The translations under genes and the position numbers were made by a program. A stretch of 64,000 nucleotides of DNA from Balanoglossus misakiensis. Lineage: Eukaryota > Hemichordata. The notes beneath the pieces were generated by a model. That model made no database searches, was not told the DNA's origin, and worked only from the letters and a program-made list of their open reading frames with translations. This document shows positions 12,066 to 23,624 of this stretch, piece by piece. Within the stretch, counting starts at the first letter, position 1. Every line of letters starts with the position of its first letter. The stretch spans positions 1,426,001-1,490,000 of the forward strand of contig CM082593.2 in the NCBI GenBank assembly GCA_040954595.2, read 5' to 3'.

Positions 12066-12169
12066 CACTAATACGAATAACAACCAGTCTCACAATGGTG
12101 CTGCCCCAAATACAATGTTCAGTCCCACACCAGAGCTGCACTAATGCGAATGACTAATTAACAACCAGT
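12066..12169. repeat. short imperfect direct repeat
   Basis: CACTAATACGAAT...AACAACCAGT at 12066-12088 recurs as CACTAATGCGAAT...AACAACCAGT at 12139-12169. The outer flanks AGTGCAG and CTGCACT are inverted relative to each other. Confidence 0.5.
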
Positions 12170-12668
12170 AAACTGCACTTTTCGTATATGTGCATGTCCT
12201 CCAGCTGTGTTTGAGTCTTCCTCAAGATATCAACGGTTATTTATTTAGTCTCTGACTTGCAGCATATGTAAAATCACGACAAAAGTACAGGTATACATGC
12301 TTGAAGGATAGAGAGTGTATGGTTCTGCTAAAAAGATTTATGTGAAGGAACTACTTCGACAGTGACAGTGTGGGAAGTCTTCACTTTCCCCGCTCTGATT
12401 CTTTTAGTACTTTCATGGTCCATTTGTTTGATTGGGAGTCAACACGGATATTAATAGCACAATTTTCCGGAATGTGTTTCACACTGTATATATCAGTACA
12501 AAGAGTATTTGTTTAAAAGTATAGTCGGAAGTGAAGAACATGATTCACTCACTTGAGGCGGAGGTGGCCACATTGTAATGACGTAAATTGTTATTAATTT
12601 TGTGTCGATCACTACCCTGACTGAATAGAATTCAGACCTCATTTCCTTCGTGGGTTCCAGAAATGATG

Positions 12669-12741
12669 ATGTGGAGGAGGAAGCGAGAGAGAGAGAGGGG
12701 GAGGTGGAGGAGGAAGAGAGAGGGGGAGGGGAACTGGAGGA
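12669..12741. repeat. purine-rich (GA/GGA) tract with internal duplication
   Basis: Almost pure A+G for about 70 bases. The unit GTGGAGGAGGAAG plus GAGAGA...GGGGGAG occurs twice. It lies in non-coding DNA. Confidence 0.8.
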
Positions 12742-13937
12742 AGGTCAACATGTTCAAACTCGTCACGAGTGACAACTTGATTTTATTTTTGGAAAGGGTC
12801 ACATTTTAGAGTAATGAGACGAAATGCGTCAATAGACATCAGCAATACTAAACATCACGGTACAGCAGCTTGTCGGTGCAATAGCAATATTATTCATAAT
12901 CGTTTGTACAGATTTCAACGTTTACAATTTATCCTTTGGTAATCGGGTATAAGAGTCAGGTTTACTCTTCCCAAGTCAATTTACCCAAAGAAAATGTGTC
13001 ATCACTCACGTGCGTAATATGGGGATGGCAAAAAAATCAGAAACCATGTAAAATATGAGGTTGCGTCATTCTGCTTTCTGTCACTTCTAAGAAGCAGCAA
13101 AAACAAGACCCTGTCAGTGTAAAAATGGAACCCATCCCTACGGCCGATTTTAATCAGAGGAAACCATACGGTGAGCCTTAGGAATCAAGACAGGGTATTT
13201 CTAAAACTAGAAGTCAATAAAGCAACCTCTTTTGTTAACTGCAACCTTTACCGCTGCCTTTTAGCCCACATCCTCAGAACACCAGACTTGTCGGCTTTGG
13301 AATATTCCTTGTGTATTGCTATAACCACATTTGATTCGCCAGTAATGTCAGTCAACGCTACAAACTGTCACATATTCCCCACCACCGCTTCTGTCGTGAC
13401 ATTTTCTGATAAACAGCGGTCCTTGTAGTGGACCTGCGAGGCACTGACGTTTTCAATATTTTATTGGCTTCTCTAAATTTAAAGAAAGTGTGTGAAAGCC
13501 TGGCGTTCTTGTCGGAGCTTGCAGTTGTTAAACCTTCAACCCTGACGCATATGTGCATGCTTAAATCCTGAACTTTTACGCAAAACGACTGTAGAATCAT
13601 GGAGTACCTCCATGGTAGAATCAAGTGTAATTCAGTGATATCGTTCAAGAAATTCAGGTCTTTTCAACGTCATTTCTTGTCTGAAAATGATGCATATAAA
13701 TACAATTATACTTAGTACATCATTTAATAAAATCATTTTTCCAGTGACGTGGTTCATTTATCGTGTTCTAAACAGGGCATTAGTATTTTGCATTGACAGT
13801 AGTTTATGTTCATGAATGCAGACACTATTGGTACCACTGTCAAATTTCACATCTAACCATATTTCCAGACTGTTCCTGGTTTTGGTAGTTTAGTTTTACC
13901 GCTGTTGTCTATGAGTGTCAACCAGGACGGTGAAACC

Positions 13938-14037
13938 CACAGGCGCCTGAAGATGTCGAACGGCAAAGCTGAAGAATTTTACATATAGTATACTAGTACA
14001 GCCAGCTGGGGCCGTTCGACATCCTCAGGCACCTGTG
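13938..14037 (-). repeat. long hairpin / inverted repeat (27-nt arms)
   Basis: Arms 13938-13964 and 14011-14037 are complementary at 25 of 27 positions, with a 46-base spacer. The two mismatches are C-A and A-C when read as + strand RNA but become U-G and G-U wobbles in - strand RNA, so only a - strand transcript would form an unbroken stem. Inside the spacer AGCTG and CAGCT can add a second short stem. The left arm contains the 10-bp palindrome CAGGCGCCTG. It may be a structured RNA or a fold-back transposon remnant. Confidence 0.7.
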
Positions 14038-14039
14038 TT

Positions 14040-17000
14040 CAAACCCATCATTCAAATCAATCATAGTTTATTTATGCAGTCGCCGATAACTGTATTCTTG
14101 CTCGACTTCATAGTCGATGCTTTGACGTCATCAGTATCGTGTTCGACCATTGAAACAGGTTAGCGGCTTGCTTAATGAGAAGACAAACGTAATATACTAT
14201 CTTGCACTTTCGGAGTGGCTGAACAATTGTAAAAAGACCATCCCATTATTCTACATAGGTACATAAATCTTCCTGTCTGTATATGTCTGTCAGTTTCTGT
14301 GTCTGTCGTCTGTCTATCTGTCAATGCTTTCTTGGGTGTTCACTGACAGTAACAGAACTTAAAAGAACACGTTTGTAACTGTCACACGATGACATTATCA
14401 TTAATTTAATTCTCTTCACTAAAAGTGGGAATTGTCCAACTAAAGGGCAAGGGCAACGCTGCGACATAAACAAGTTAATTTATTTATAATTGTTTCATTT
14501 GGTTTGACTCTGATTCTTGGAGAAAACGGGCAAATCAGAGCACCTTGTAAATATGTGTACTTTGTTAACTTCTGCGGGGAGCGGGATCAGATGTGTTATT
14601 CATTGACACCTCAACATCGAAAAGGCCTTGTGGTAAATCTATACGGATCCAGGGGGGACTGAATGCTAATATGAGGTCATCGCTTGATGTGTATTGTAAC
14701 AAGCTGACGCTACACACAATCTAGCGAACGACACAACAACTCAACAAAGAGGTGATAGCGAGCGATACCCCTAATTTTCTGGACCATAATGTTATTCAAG
14801 GCCAGAACTACAATTCAATTAACTGTTTTTGAATTTTCATCAAAGTGTCAGCGCTTTTTATGTACACGAAAGCAAATTGGCCAACCCAGCGGCCTGAAGA
14901 AACTATTGTTCGTTGTAAAATTCGATTTGCCAATATCATAGCTGGTTATACGTATATGGGCTGTGATGACAAGCTCAATAATGAGCATGTCAACATTAGA
15001 AACATACACACGGATTAAGAACACCAAAGATTTTATCAACATTTACATCTAGTGTCATCAGTTAAAAGGGAATGATACAGCAGCAGTAATGATAATTAAC
15101 AAAAAAATGAAAATGCATGTCACTGCATGTCCTAATTCCATTTTATTGATTTAAGATAGCATTGGCCACATCGCTACTCACATGTCTGTGTGTCTGTTTG
15201 TCTGCCCAAGCTATTATGGCATCTAATGTACATACTGTATCACCAATCCATTAAGAATTACAATCTGTGTCTGTACAAAGTGATTTTCGTGAACTGATCA
15301 AACGGAGACACGATAAAAATATCCCTGTGTACATAGAGCTGACATCTTTTTATTTTCTACTTTTTTCATTTCCGATTCGCAAGTTTCCGTTTATCTAGCA
15401 GTATCAGCTTCACTCTTTTCATAATATCTTGACAATCACTACAAGTTATCCGAATCATGTAAGCTAATGGCGATTTATTCTATGTCAAAGAGAGCTTTTT
15501 GAATTTCGATTCATATCACGTCGGTCGTTAATTACTCCAAATGGTGTTTGAGTTCAGATTGATGATTCCTAGTCGGTGAATGTTCAGTCGAAGGTGGCAG
15601 GGAAAATCCGTTCGGTATGCAACGTGTTGACGTCGACATTTCCTAGAAATGATTGTGCCGTTAATATATGACGCCAGGACGGGAGTGATCGTTAAGGTAG
15701 TACAGGCCTCGTGGACAGGTGTCTTGGATTATTTGCCGGAGGTCCTTATATAGATTGCTCTCAGAGAGTTTACTTTGTTCTGTGTACTGTGTTATCTTTA
15801 CTGTACTGAGCTGTGTTGCTGATAGGCTGTGCTGTGATGTGATGTGGTGTGATCTGCTCTTTTGTGTTCGTCTTTGCGGCTATCCATACGCATGTGGTTT
15901 GGCAGATTTTATGGAATATGAACTGTATACGTTTTGATACGAAGCTTCTTGTTTGAAGTGAAATCAACTAGCATTTCACAATCACAAATCAATCTTCGGT
16001 TAAAATGAAAAAGTCCGAACCCAAGCCGAGATATCTTTCAGTATGACATTTAAAGTAGACTCTTCTTAAACACTAAATTTTGACCATTAACTGTCAAACA
16101 CTTCGGAAATTCGATTTAGCAATAGGTGGCATGGCAATTTTCTGCACTTAATTGCAAGTTTTATTTGGCTTGTATGAAAAGAAGGTTTAAGGTTGAGACT
16201 GGTAGAGCGATATATTTACCCAATTTTCCTCGGTGACCTTTAGAAACAAAACGACACAATAAAATATCTCGCTGATAAATGTGAAATTAAATAATAAACG
16301 TCTATTTTCAGGTTGGCCTTTTTGTCTTGGTTTCCCTGAATTCATTCTTAACGCCTGGAATAGTAACCGTACCGAAAACATTTAATTGGTATATGGAGGA
16401 GAGATTTCCTTAAACGTGCTTAATGTGAGCCACAGGATATCAGGGGAAATTCCATTATTTTCATTTGAAAGACAAGGATGCGGTATAAGGCGGAAACTCG
16501 TGTTCTATTTCCACGAACTACTCCATGGACGTGTGACGCAACAAGTTCAGAGACAGCGAGACATGCATACAAGACTGTGCAGTAAAAATGCTATTGCAGA
16601 CGCCAATCGTGATAGCCATGGTGTGTTCACCCATTTATTCATATGACACATTGATCTGTTTATTTGCAAAAAAGGATTGAGCGACCATGTGGTGCGTGAT
16701 ATTTCCAAGTTCACGGTGTGAGTGCGTGACGTATCCACCAAGGATTACACTATATCAGTTTTGGTTATTTCAAAGCAACATTTTAATCCGACAAATTTAA
16801 ACTTGCGATTCATAACCGAATCAATATTCAAATAACTCTGCATCAACATTTGTTACACTGCACTGGAAATCCTTGACTTTGATAGTTCCAAAACAGTCCA
16901 TTTTCATAATTTTAAAATTGCAAAAAGAAAGGTCCTAAATATAGACTGACGTAATAATACTTTGAGTCCGATTCTTGGACTAAAAATACTTCAGATGTCG

Positions 17001-17090
17001 ATGATGTTGCGTATCCCCCAAAAATACAGCACCTGCTAGTATGATGAACTTCCACTCGTATTGTAGTACCAATAGAAGCTCGTAAAGATT
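14040..17090. other. non-coding stretch, no gene seen
   Basis: AT-rich sequence with a CTGT-rich patch at about 14275-14325 and a TGACGTCA at 14123-14130. The left end of the downstream peptide gene's 3' UTR probably reaches into 16650-17097. Open frames at 15719-15937 and 16386-16646 show no recognisable features. Confidence 0.5.
16659..16664 (-). terminator. possible poly(A) signal of the peptide precursor gene
   Basis: AATAAA read on the - strand, about 435 bases past the stop codon at 17098-17100. A second copy lies at 16634-16639. Confidence 0.35.
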
Positions 17091-17097
17091 GTTGGGT

Positions 17098-17493
17098 TTA
17101 GTTTCTGGCTGTGGGTATTCCCTGAGGCTGAGACACACTTCTACCTATTCTAATTCTACGACCACAAAAGTGCCCTGTCGTGCATGGCCGCCACGGTGGT
17201 CGTCTCCTCTTCGCATTTCTGTCCTTCTGTCTGTTAGAAATCTCTTGTGTTTCTTCAATAATGTCTGCGGCTGCTTCTTGACTATCTTCGGTGTCCTCGT
17301 CTGCCGTCAGGGTCGCGGCGTTTCGCTGTTCCAGCCATTCCAGAAACGATTCCCGCAGCCAGCGGTGGACGATGCTACGTTTCCTGAGTGAAAGATCCTG
17401 TATACGGTCAAAGTCGAGGTCTGTGTAAGCTTGGCAGTGAAGGATGTGTATCCCAACAAGGCAGAGAATTGAGAGTGCCGCAAACGGCGACAT
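17098..17493 (-). CDS. secreted cysteine-containing peptide precursor, unassigned
   Basis: Single open frame of 131 residues. A clear signal peptide (1-22, core LSILCLVGIHIL) ends at HCQA. Next come a short segment, RKR at 37-39, and a helix-prone block 40-60 (SIVHRWLRESFLEWLEQRN). A very acidic stretch follows at 65-84 (10 D/E in 20), then KRRR at 95-98, PPWRPCTTGHFC at 99-110, and Gly-Arg-Arg at 111-113. Only two cysteines lie in the likely mature part (104 and 110), five residues apart. The GRR could give a C-terminal amide, so the predicted product is a cyclic 12-mer. The layout fits a neuropeptide prohormone; an anionic pro-region followed by a strongly basic end also fits an antimicrobial peptide. 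ATG context has A at -3 and a TTTAG just upstream that may be an acceptor after a 5' UTR intron. I do not recognise the family. Confidence 0.65.
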   Translation of the reverse strand: MSPFAALSILCLVGIHILHCQAYTDLDFDRIQDLSLRKRSIVHRWLRESFLEWLEQRNAATLTADEDTEDSQEAAADIIEETQEISNRQKDRNAKRRRPPWRPCTTGHFCGRRIRIGRSVSQPQGIPTARN

Positions 17494-17499
17494 CTTGTT

Positions 17500-20400
17500 A
17501 GGTTCCTAAACAAAAAAGCGCACAATATAAGAACGTAAGTTAAGATAGACATGAGTGGTACTTGGGCCTATATCTGATAAGCATTTAAATGCAATTTTAC
17601 CTGATTAGATCATACTATATTCTTGTAAAAGCAACTGGCATGATACTCACTGAATAGAAGAAGTAATTGACTAGTCTTGCGGTAGTATCCTAAAAAATGA
17701 ATCGAATGCCTAGGCTTCATTTAAAAAGAAAAACTTTGCAGAGTCCAAGAAGGGCAGGCTGTGAGAGTTTATTGGTCAATCATTTTGAGACAATGACTGA
17801 TGCACACGTAAAGACAATTCAAAGGGTAGCATATTTCTAAATGCCCCACTCCAAGCGATATATATTGATAACGGGAATGACGATCACTACTGGTGATTTT
17901 TGATTCATTATTCTGAATTCTCCCCTGGTGCTTGATCGTTTCTCTTTATGAGTTCCTCGCAAAACGGAAATTCCCTCGTTCAGGCAGGTGAATTATTTAT
18001 TAAAGTGGAAATGATTACTTAGTCTTGTTAAACTGTTGATCACTTGAATTAACTGAATGGGCATGGATGCAATGCGCGACGGGGATACACGTAGTATACA
18101 GGCAGTTTATTAAGATTGCACGTAGAATCGGGGATATAAACGGTTAATCAAATACATTGCACAATTTCGATCTGACGTCAATAACTGGGATGTTTGATTG
18201 GACGGTGTAAAGCTAAGGATGTTGAAAGGCAAATTACATAAATTGGACAGATATGGTGAAATGATTTCAAAGATTCCAAGTGAAACTATCAAGAACTGGT
18301 TACATAAAGGCAGTAAGTGGCACATGGATTTTGCTTTGCCCCCCTCCCCGCCTTCATTTCGAGTTCATCTTCGTATTGGCTTTAAGTTTCACAAGGTGCT
18401 GCGCATTACATTTACAGTTGCAGCTCTGACAGAAATGGCATTTTAAACCAATATGGTGTCCATGGAAACCGTTTTTCACTAAATATGGATGATCGGAATT
18501 CATGTATTATTCAGGATCATCCAAATTATAATATTATCCATTAAATAAATTTGTCTGGACATGACGATGACGTCAAAAAATAAACGAAATTGTCAGGGTC
18601 GTCTATCGACGAAAAAGCTGAAATCAGATTCATTTTCACCTGTAGAACCTATCTTGACAATTTTTAGTGAATGATTCGCTTTTAGATAATTTAGGTCGGA
18701 GGCTGTATTATGTGTGGTCTCCACATACTTGAGTTCAGATGAAATTTGCTTCATAGAATCGTATACGCCATCGTATAATGTGGAAGTCACACAACCTTTA
18801 ATGCAGTTAAAGTTTAATGTAAGTATCGATCGCTTGAAGTGAATCCTTACGACTTTTTGTGCGTTTAATTCAGGGAAACGTGTGGTCGTACTATGAAGTC
18901 AAAGCCATAACAGTGTAGAAGACAATATCGCACAAAAATAAGGAGATTTTGAATTTTTATTTGTTCAAAGTATAAGTTAGCATGCTGATATAAATTGGAA
19001 CGGTTATTGACTTACATAAACTGGTACATAAAATTCGTCTTTGATCGATGTTACGCATATTTTGCATGCAGATTATACAACCTCTTGTAAACCTCTATAA
19101 ACGTCTTGTGTTTTGCCAAAAAGAGATACCAAGTTCGTCTTTTTTCAAGTTCAAGGCGTACTTTGAATAATTTGACATCCCCGGAAATGGGAGAATAATG
19201 CAATAGGCATATCGCTATACGCATGACAAAGCCTTTTAATAACTTGCGTGTATTATTCAGTGAAGACCTTCAATAACACATAAGAAGTAACAGCTATTGG
19301 TGATACGTTTCTGTACTTGACATTTTGTTGGGTGTATTTTTCTTTAAGGCATGTTTACGAATGAATAAATTCAAATAAATAAATAAATATAATACTGTGC
19401 CTAAGCAAACGGAAGGAACTAATCTTTTAAAACATAACTTAATATTTGCCAAATATCACCTAACTATTTTCGTCATGCGTAATCCTAAAGCCACTAAAGC
19501 ATAAGAAGCAACGTCACTTTAGAAGTACATGTAAGTTGAAGCTTGCATTCGTATGAAACGCGTATGTAGGTAACGTTAACATGCTTAAATGAGGGTGCAG
19601 ATCATTAATGAAGAAAGATTAAGTGAAACATACGTATTCCAAATCCTCCCTGTTTACAGTTCGCTTTAATTCGTCTTATTTTACTGTGATTTTGTGAGAA
19701 TAAATTTTGCATCGATATTGCGACGGCTCGTTTTGTGTTCCATTTGAAGGAAATCAAACATTTTCACTGAGTTTTAAAGATAAATCTGATAGATATGTGG
19801 TCCTTGAGCTGTAAAAACTTGCAATCTGAGCATACATGTCCTAACAGAAGGAGCATTTCTCTTACCTTATCTTTATATTCTGTTTAAAAGTGAACAATAG
19901 GCAGGGTATCCCGTCACATTGAGTTCCCAGTCACCGATCTTCCTTGCTTGCTTTTCCAATCCGTTCTGTCACTTGAGGGACACGGCGTTTATATTCAAAT
20001 GGTCGTACTCTGTCTTGCGTGGGAGGTTAGAAATTTAGTTTTAATGAACGGAGAGGTGGGAGGATTTCACACAAGGAAACAACATCTCAAGTTGTTCAAG
20101 ATTACTAATGGCCACCTTACACCAAACACAAGTGGGCATTATTTGTAATATTTCTGACGTCGATGACAAACAATTACTGTTTATTATAATGAACAACAAT
20201 GGAAACTAAAATCGGACTGAAAACTCGATAGAGATATTAAGATTATTGTTTGTATATATTTTGCTGTCTAGATCTCCACTTTTCATGGTAACTGTAGCTA
20301 AAGCTGCATGGCTGATGATATCTTTAATCCGATCAAATGCTCAAACATTCTATGATATGAAGTTTAATTTATGATGTTTCTTTGAAGACATTTCTTTTAC

Positions 20401-23080
20401 AAACATATCCGTGTATGATTTGTGTGTCAATACAATTACACTTAGATGCAAGCTTATCACAAGATGTTCTTTTCGCGGAATTGGCACTCTTTAGCTCAGT
20501 CAGGAAATGTAAAGAACGGAAACGAACTGATCTTCGTTTCAGAAGAAGCCGGTATTCTGAACAGGAAGGTGTTTCCACTTGTTTTCAAAGACGACAGCAA
20601 AGGTCAGAACATTAATACAAATTATTTCCGCTTAATAAAGTTGGAATTAATTATCTTAGATGGCAGATGAAGAAAGGGCATGGGGTGAGATTCTTGCATT
20701 TGGAGTGTAAAACTAGTCAATTACACTACGGTTAATAAAATTAGCGACAATGGGATTCCTAAAATGGACTGAACTGTCGTATTTGTCGGAGTGAGATCTA
20801 TATTAGTTATGGCGAGAAGAAGTAACGTTCTCCAAGTGCGTGCAAGTAATTCAACATGATGCAGACTATTAAAGAGACTACCGGTACATAGATGTTCTTT
20901 TCCATACCGGAAACAAAGAATGGTGTCACCTTCGAAAATCTCGGAAAAGGATAAAATGCTGACGATTTTAACTTGATCGCAGAAAATGTCATAGTTGAGA
21001 GGATTTATTTGTATGTAAAATGTCATTTTGAAAATATACAAGTTAATAACTTGTTTTCAGAAACGGAATATGGAGTTAGCCCGATATGAAAATAAGACAT
21101 CGATCACGCTTCCATTTGTAGTCCCTTTACGTGCATACTTGCATGCTACCTTATTTCAACAAGGTTGATCTTTGTAACGTTTTTAGAAACAGTCATTGTC
21201 AGGTTCAAGTTGTCAAAAATGTCAACAACTTATTTTAAAAGGTTACTCACAGGTGCTACCATATAAGGCGATATTAAAAAGTTACTAATTGGACGACTCG
21301 TTTACCTGTGATAGGCCATTTTTTCCAGTTGCTGTAATTGTTTAACAGTAAAATATGAATGTGTTATGTGTTAAATTTTCTTCAAGACGTTTGTGTCTCA
21401 GTTACTGTAACCTACATGTAGTAATGACTCATGCTGTGGTTCAATAAGAAACCCTGAGATATTCCTTCAAAGCAGAATACTATTCTCTCCTTGATCTTGT
21501 CCAGATCGTTCGGCTCGTCACGTGACAGATTGTCGGTCAAATGCCAAATTATCACTAATGAATCTGTGACTTGAGCGAGTTATGGAAGCGTAAAACACGA
21601 TCCATAGCAACGCATCCTTGACCCAATAGATGCACCATATGAGTGACGTCTGCCTTTTCAAGATCCCATGTCGCATTTCAGAGGAATCAGGGATGTTTTT
21701 CATTTAATCCGTTCGTTATCAATACTTTTAATGTGAATAAGACCAACTCACACTCTATACACATGTAGAAATCAATTATATTATGTATTTCTGGAGTAGA
21801 AGACGGGTTTTTAAAGGTCTTGGAGCCGTCTACAATATTTGATTCATAAGTTTTGCATTACATTGTATTTCCAACATGTAATCATACCTCTGTGAACAGG
21901 TGTAAATACGTTGCAGCATGTTAACGTTTCTGATTATAGGTCGCGAACTGTAAAGTTAGTTTTGCAAAGTAGGGGTTATTGATATAAGTGTGTTGCTAAA
22001 CACATCTCAGCATACAGTATTGCGGTGTGAGCACTGATGAATAGAATACGCCCCCAGCGGTTGATATCGTTAAACCTTTGTCTCTGCACAAGTCGTGCAT
22101 CATTTTTGGATTTCTGCTCATTTGAAAATATGTGAAAATTTAAATTAAAATGTACACACACGTTGAAATTTATAGATTGAAAATTATTATCGCTCGTCAT
22201 ACCTGTTATATATGATCGTTTCAAATATAGCAACTATGCCCTAGTTTTCCAAGAGTTCACGTGCACCTGGGCTTATCGACGCCAAACGATTGGTTCATTA
22301 CACCTGTTGTCCATACTAAAACAAGACCCCCCCCCCTTTGTACAGTCCACTGCCACATTGAATGCTCAGTGTCTCATGAACGCACAGCTCTGTTGTAATG
22401 CCCCAGTAACTGCGAATTTGGAGACCTTCTCTGTTCCCGTTGAAACTAGACGGCAGGGTGAGTTTCCGTGGAAACTTCTTTGCGAAGTAATTTCATAGTG
22501 TTTTTGTAGTAAATATGGGTAGAGTGTATGGCTCTTTTCTCTCAAATCTATAGACTGATTCACCGTATATTCTCTTTCTTTGGTTTCAGCAGACAGTGTC
22601 AGGTTGATTTTGTCTTGTGCTTCAGGGGTTTGTTTTTGCCCTGTCGACCGTTTATCCCCCTCCATTTATCTGTGATGGTACAAATGGTTGCATTATACAA
22701 GTATATTTATGTTTTATATATGATGTTTTAGCAGCGTCTCAAAAGTGGATGGGTGGGTTCAAAAATGAATTGTTGTTCCTATTTTATTGGATCCTGCCTA
22801 ATTCACTTTGACTGGTTTAAATTTGTTGCAGTTTAGAAGCTTTTGAAGATGACTCCGAATGAGAAGAGAACAGACATCTGAAGAAATCAACGAAATGGTA
22901 AGTTTTTATAAACATGGACCACGTGGCAAGGTTTCCTCGTGTCGACGCAGACACCTGTAAAGAGTTTGATGAGCAGCGCCCCCTACAGGGACAATACAAA
23001 TTACATCCTCGAACACTTTACGCACTGCACTATGGCTGAGGTCATTTTGACACGTTGGCCATTCCGATAATGTCTCTGAA
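17500..23080. other. non-coding stretch upstream of the peptide gene
   Basis: No exon supported. TGACGTCA palindromes at 18173-18180 and 18568-18575 lie about 0.7 and 1.1 kb upstream of the peptide precursor's start codon, where a CRE would sit. An exact GTCACGTGAC is at 21517-21526, and a C10 run at 22327-22336. Open frames at 20382-20670 and 22366-22665 show no recognisable features. Confidence 0.45.
18173..18180. promoter_or_regulatory. CRE palindrome TGACGTCA upstream of the peptide gene
   Basis: Perfect CREB-type site 680 bp upstream of the precursor's ATG; a second lies at 18568-18575. CRE sites are common in neuropeptide promoters. The same 8-mer also occurs at five other places in the window, so the link is weak. 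Confidence 0.3.
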
Positions 23081-23278
23081 ATACTGTAAAACACTTTATT
23101 TTCGCGAGCAATTAATTTTCGCCAAATACGCGAGAGCCGAAATAGCGTGAAAATAAAAAGTTGCGTAAATTGTTTTTGAAGATAACTATGCAGTGAATGA
23201 AATAAGAGAACGCGAAACAGTGGCCTCTCTCGATATCGCGAAAATTCTAACTCGCGAAAATAAAGTGTTTTACAGTAT
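23081..23278. mobile_element. MITE-like element with perfect 28-nt terminal inverted repeats
   Basis: Terminal repeats 23081-23108 and 23251-23278 are exact reverse complements over 28 bases. The outer ends read ATACTGTAAAACAC and GTGTTTTACAGTAT, and the inner ends TTTTCGCGAG and CTCGCGAAAA. If the TA pairs at 23082-23083 and 23276-23277 are the target duplication, the element is of the Tc1/mariner-like TA type. The roughly 140-bp interior has more CGCG/TTCGC motifs and no transposase frame, so it is a non-autonomous element. Perfect repeats suggest recent insertion. Confidence 0.85.
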
Positions 23279-23609
23279 ACTCCCCCGCCCTGTCAATCGC
23301 TCCCTTCTTATAGGATTACACAAAGTCAGACAAGGTTATTTTAGAGAACTGGTCCTCATGCAGTTTATCAATGGAATATTACACGTTGATTTTAAAATTC
23401 TCCAAGGCCTGTGACTCTGCTGAAATGCAATTTTGAATCAGATCAAGAATGCAACTCGTACAAGACGAAAACGTCAGTGAAGCGAGACAATCACATGTTA
23501 TAACTTTATTAGGGAGACAACGTTATCCATCGATCTAGGTCCTCAGTGAATACACTTAACAAGATACGAAAACACTACATCACAAGCGGTAATGTAACGA
23601 AGCGAAAGA

Positions 23610-23624
23610 GGGGGGGGGGGGGGG
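23610..23624. repeat. G15 homopolymer
   Basis: Run of 15 G followed by a GC-rich patch with short C runs (23640-23670). On the + strand it could form a G-quadruplex; length is unreliable in sequencing. Confidence 0.9.

Larger units (their letters stand above)
11650..13930. other. non-coding stretch, no gene seen
   Basis: Apart from the short repeats listed, I find no exon with recognisable protein similarity. Open frames such as 13171-13428 and 13358-13648 have no family resemblance, signal peptide or splice context. Confidence 0.5.

Noticed and set aside
13905-13937. Hammerhead ribozyme-like string (CTATGAGTGTC ... GGACGGTGAAAC) just left of the hairpin
   Set aside because: It resembles CTGATGAGTCC...GGACGAAAC, but the core lacks the G of CUGAUGA and has two extra bases before GAAAC, so the catalytic core is broken. 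Probably chance.
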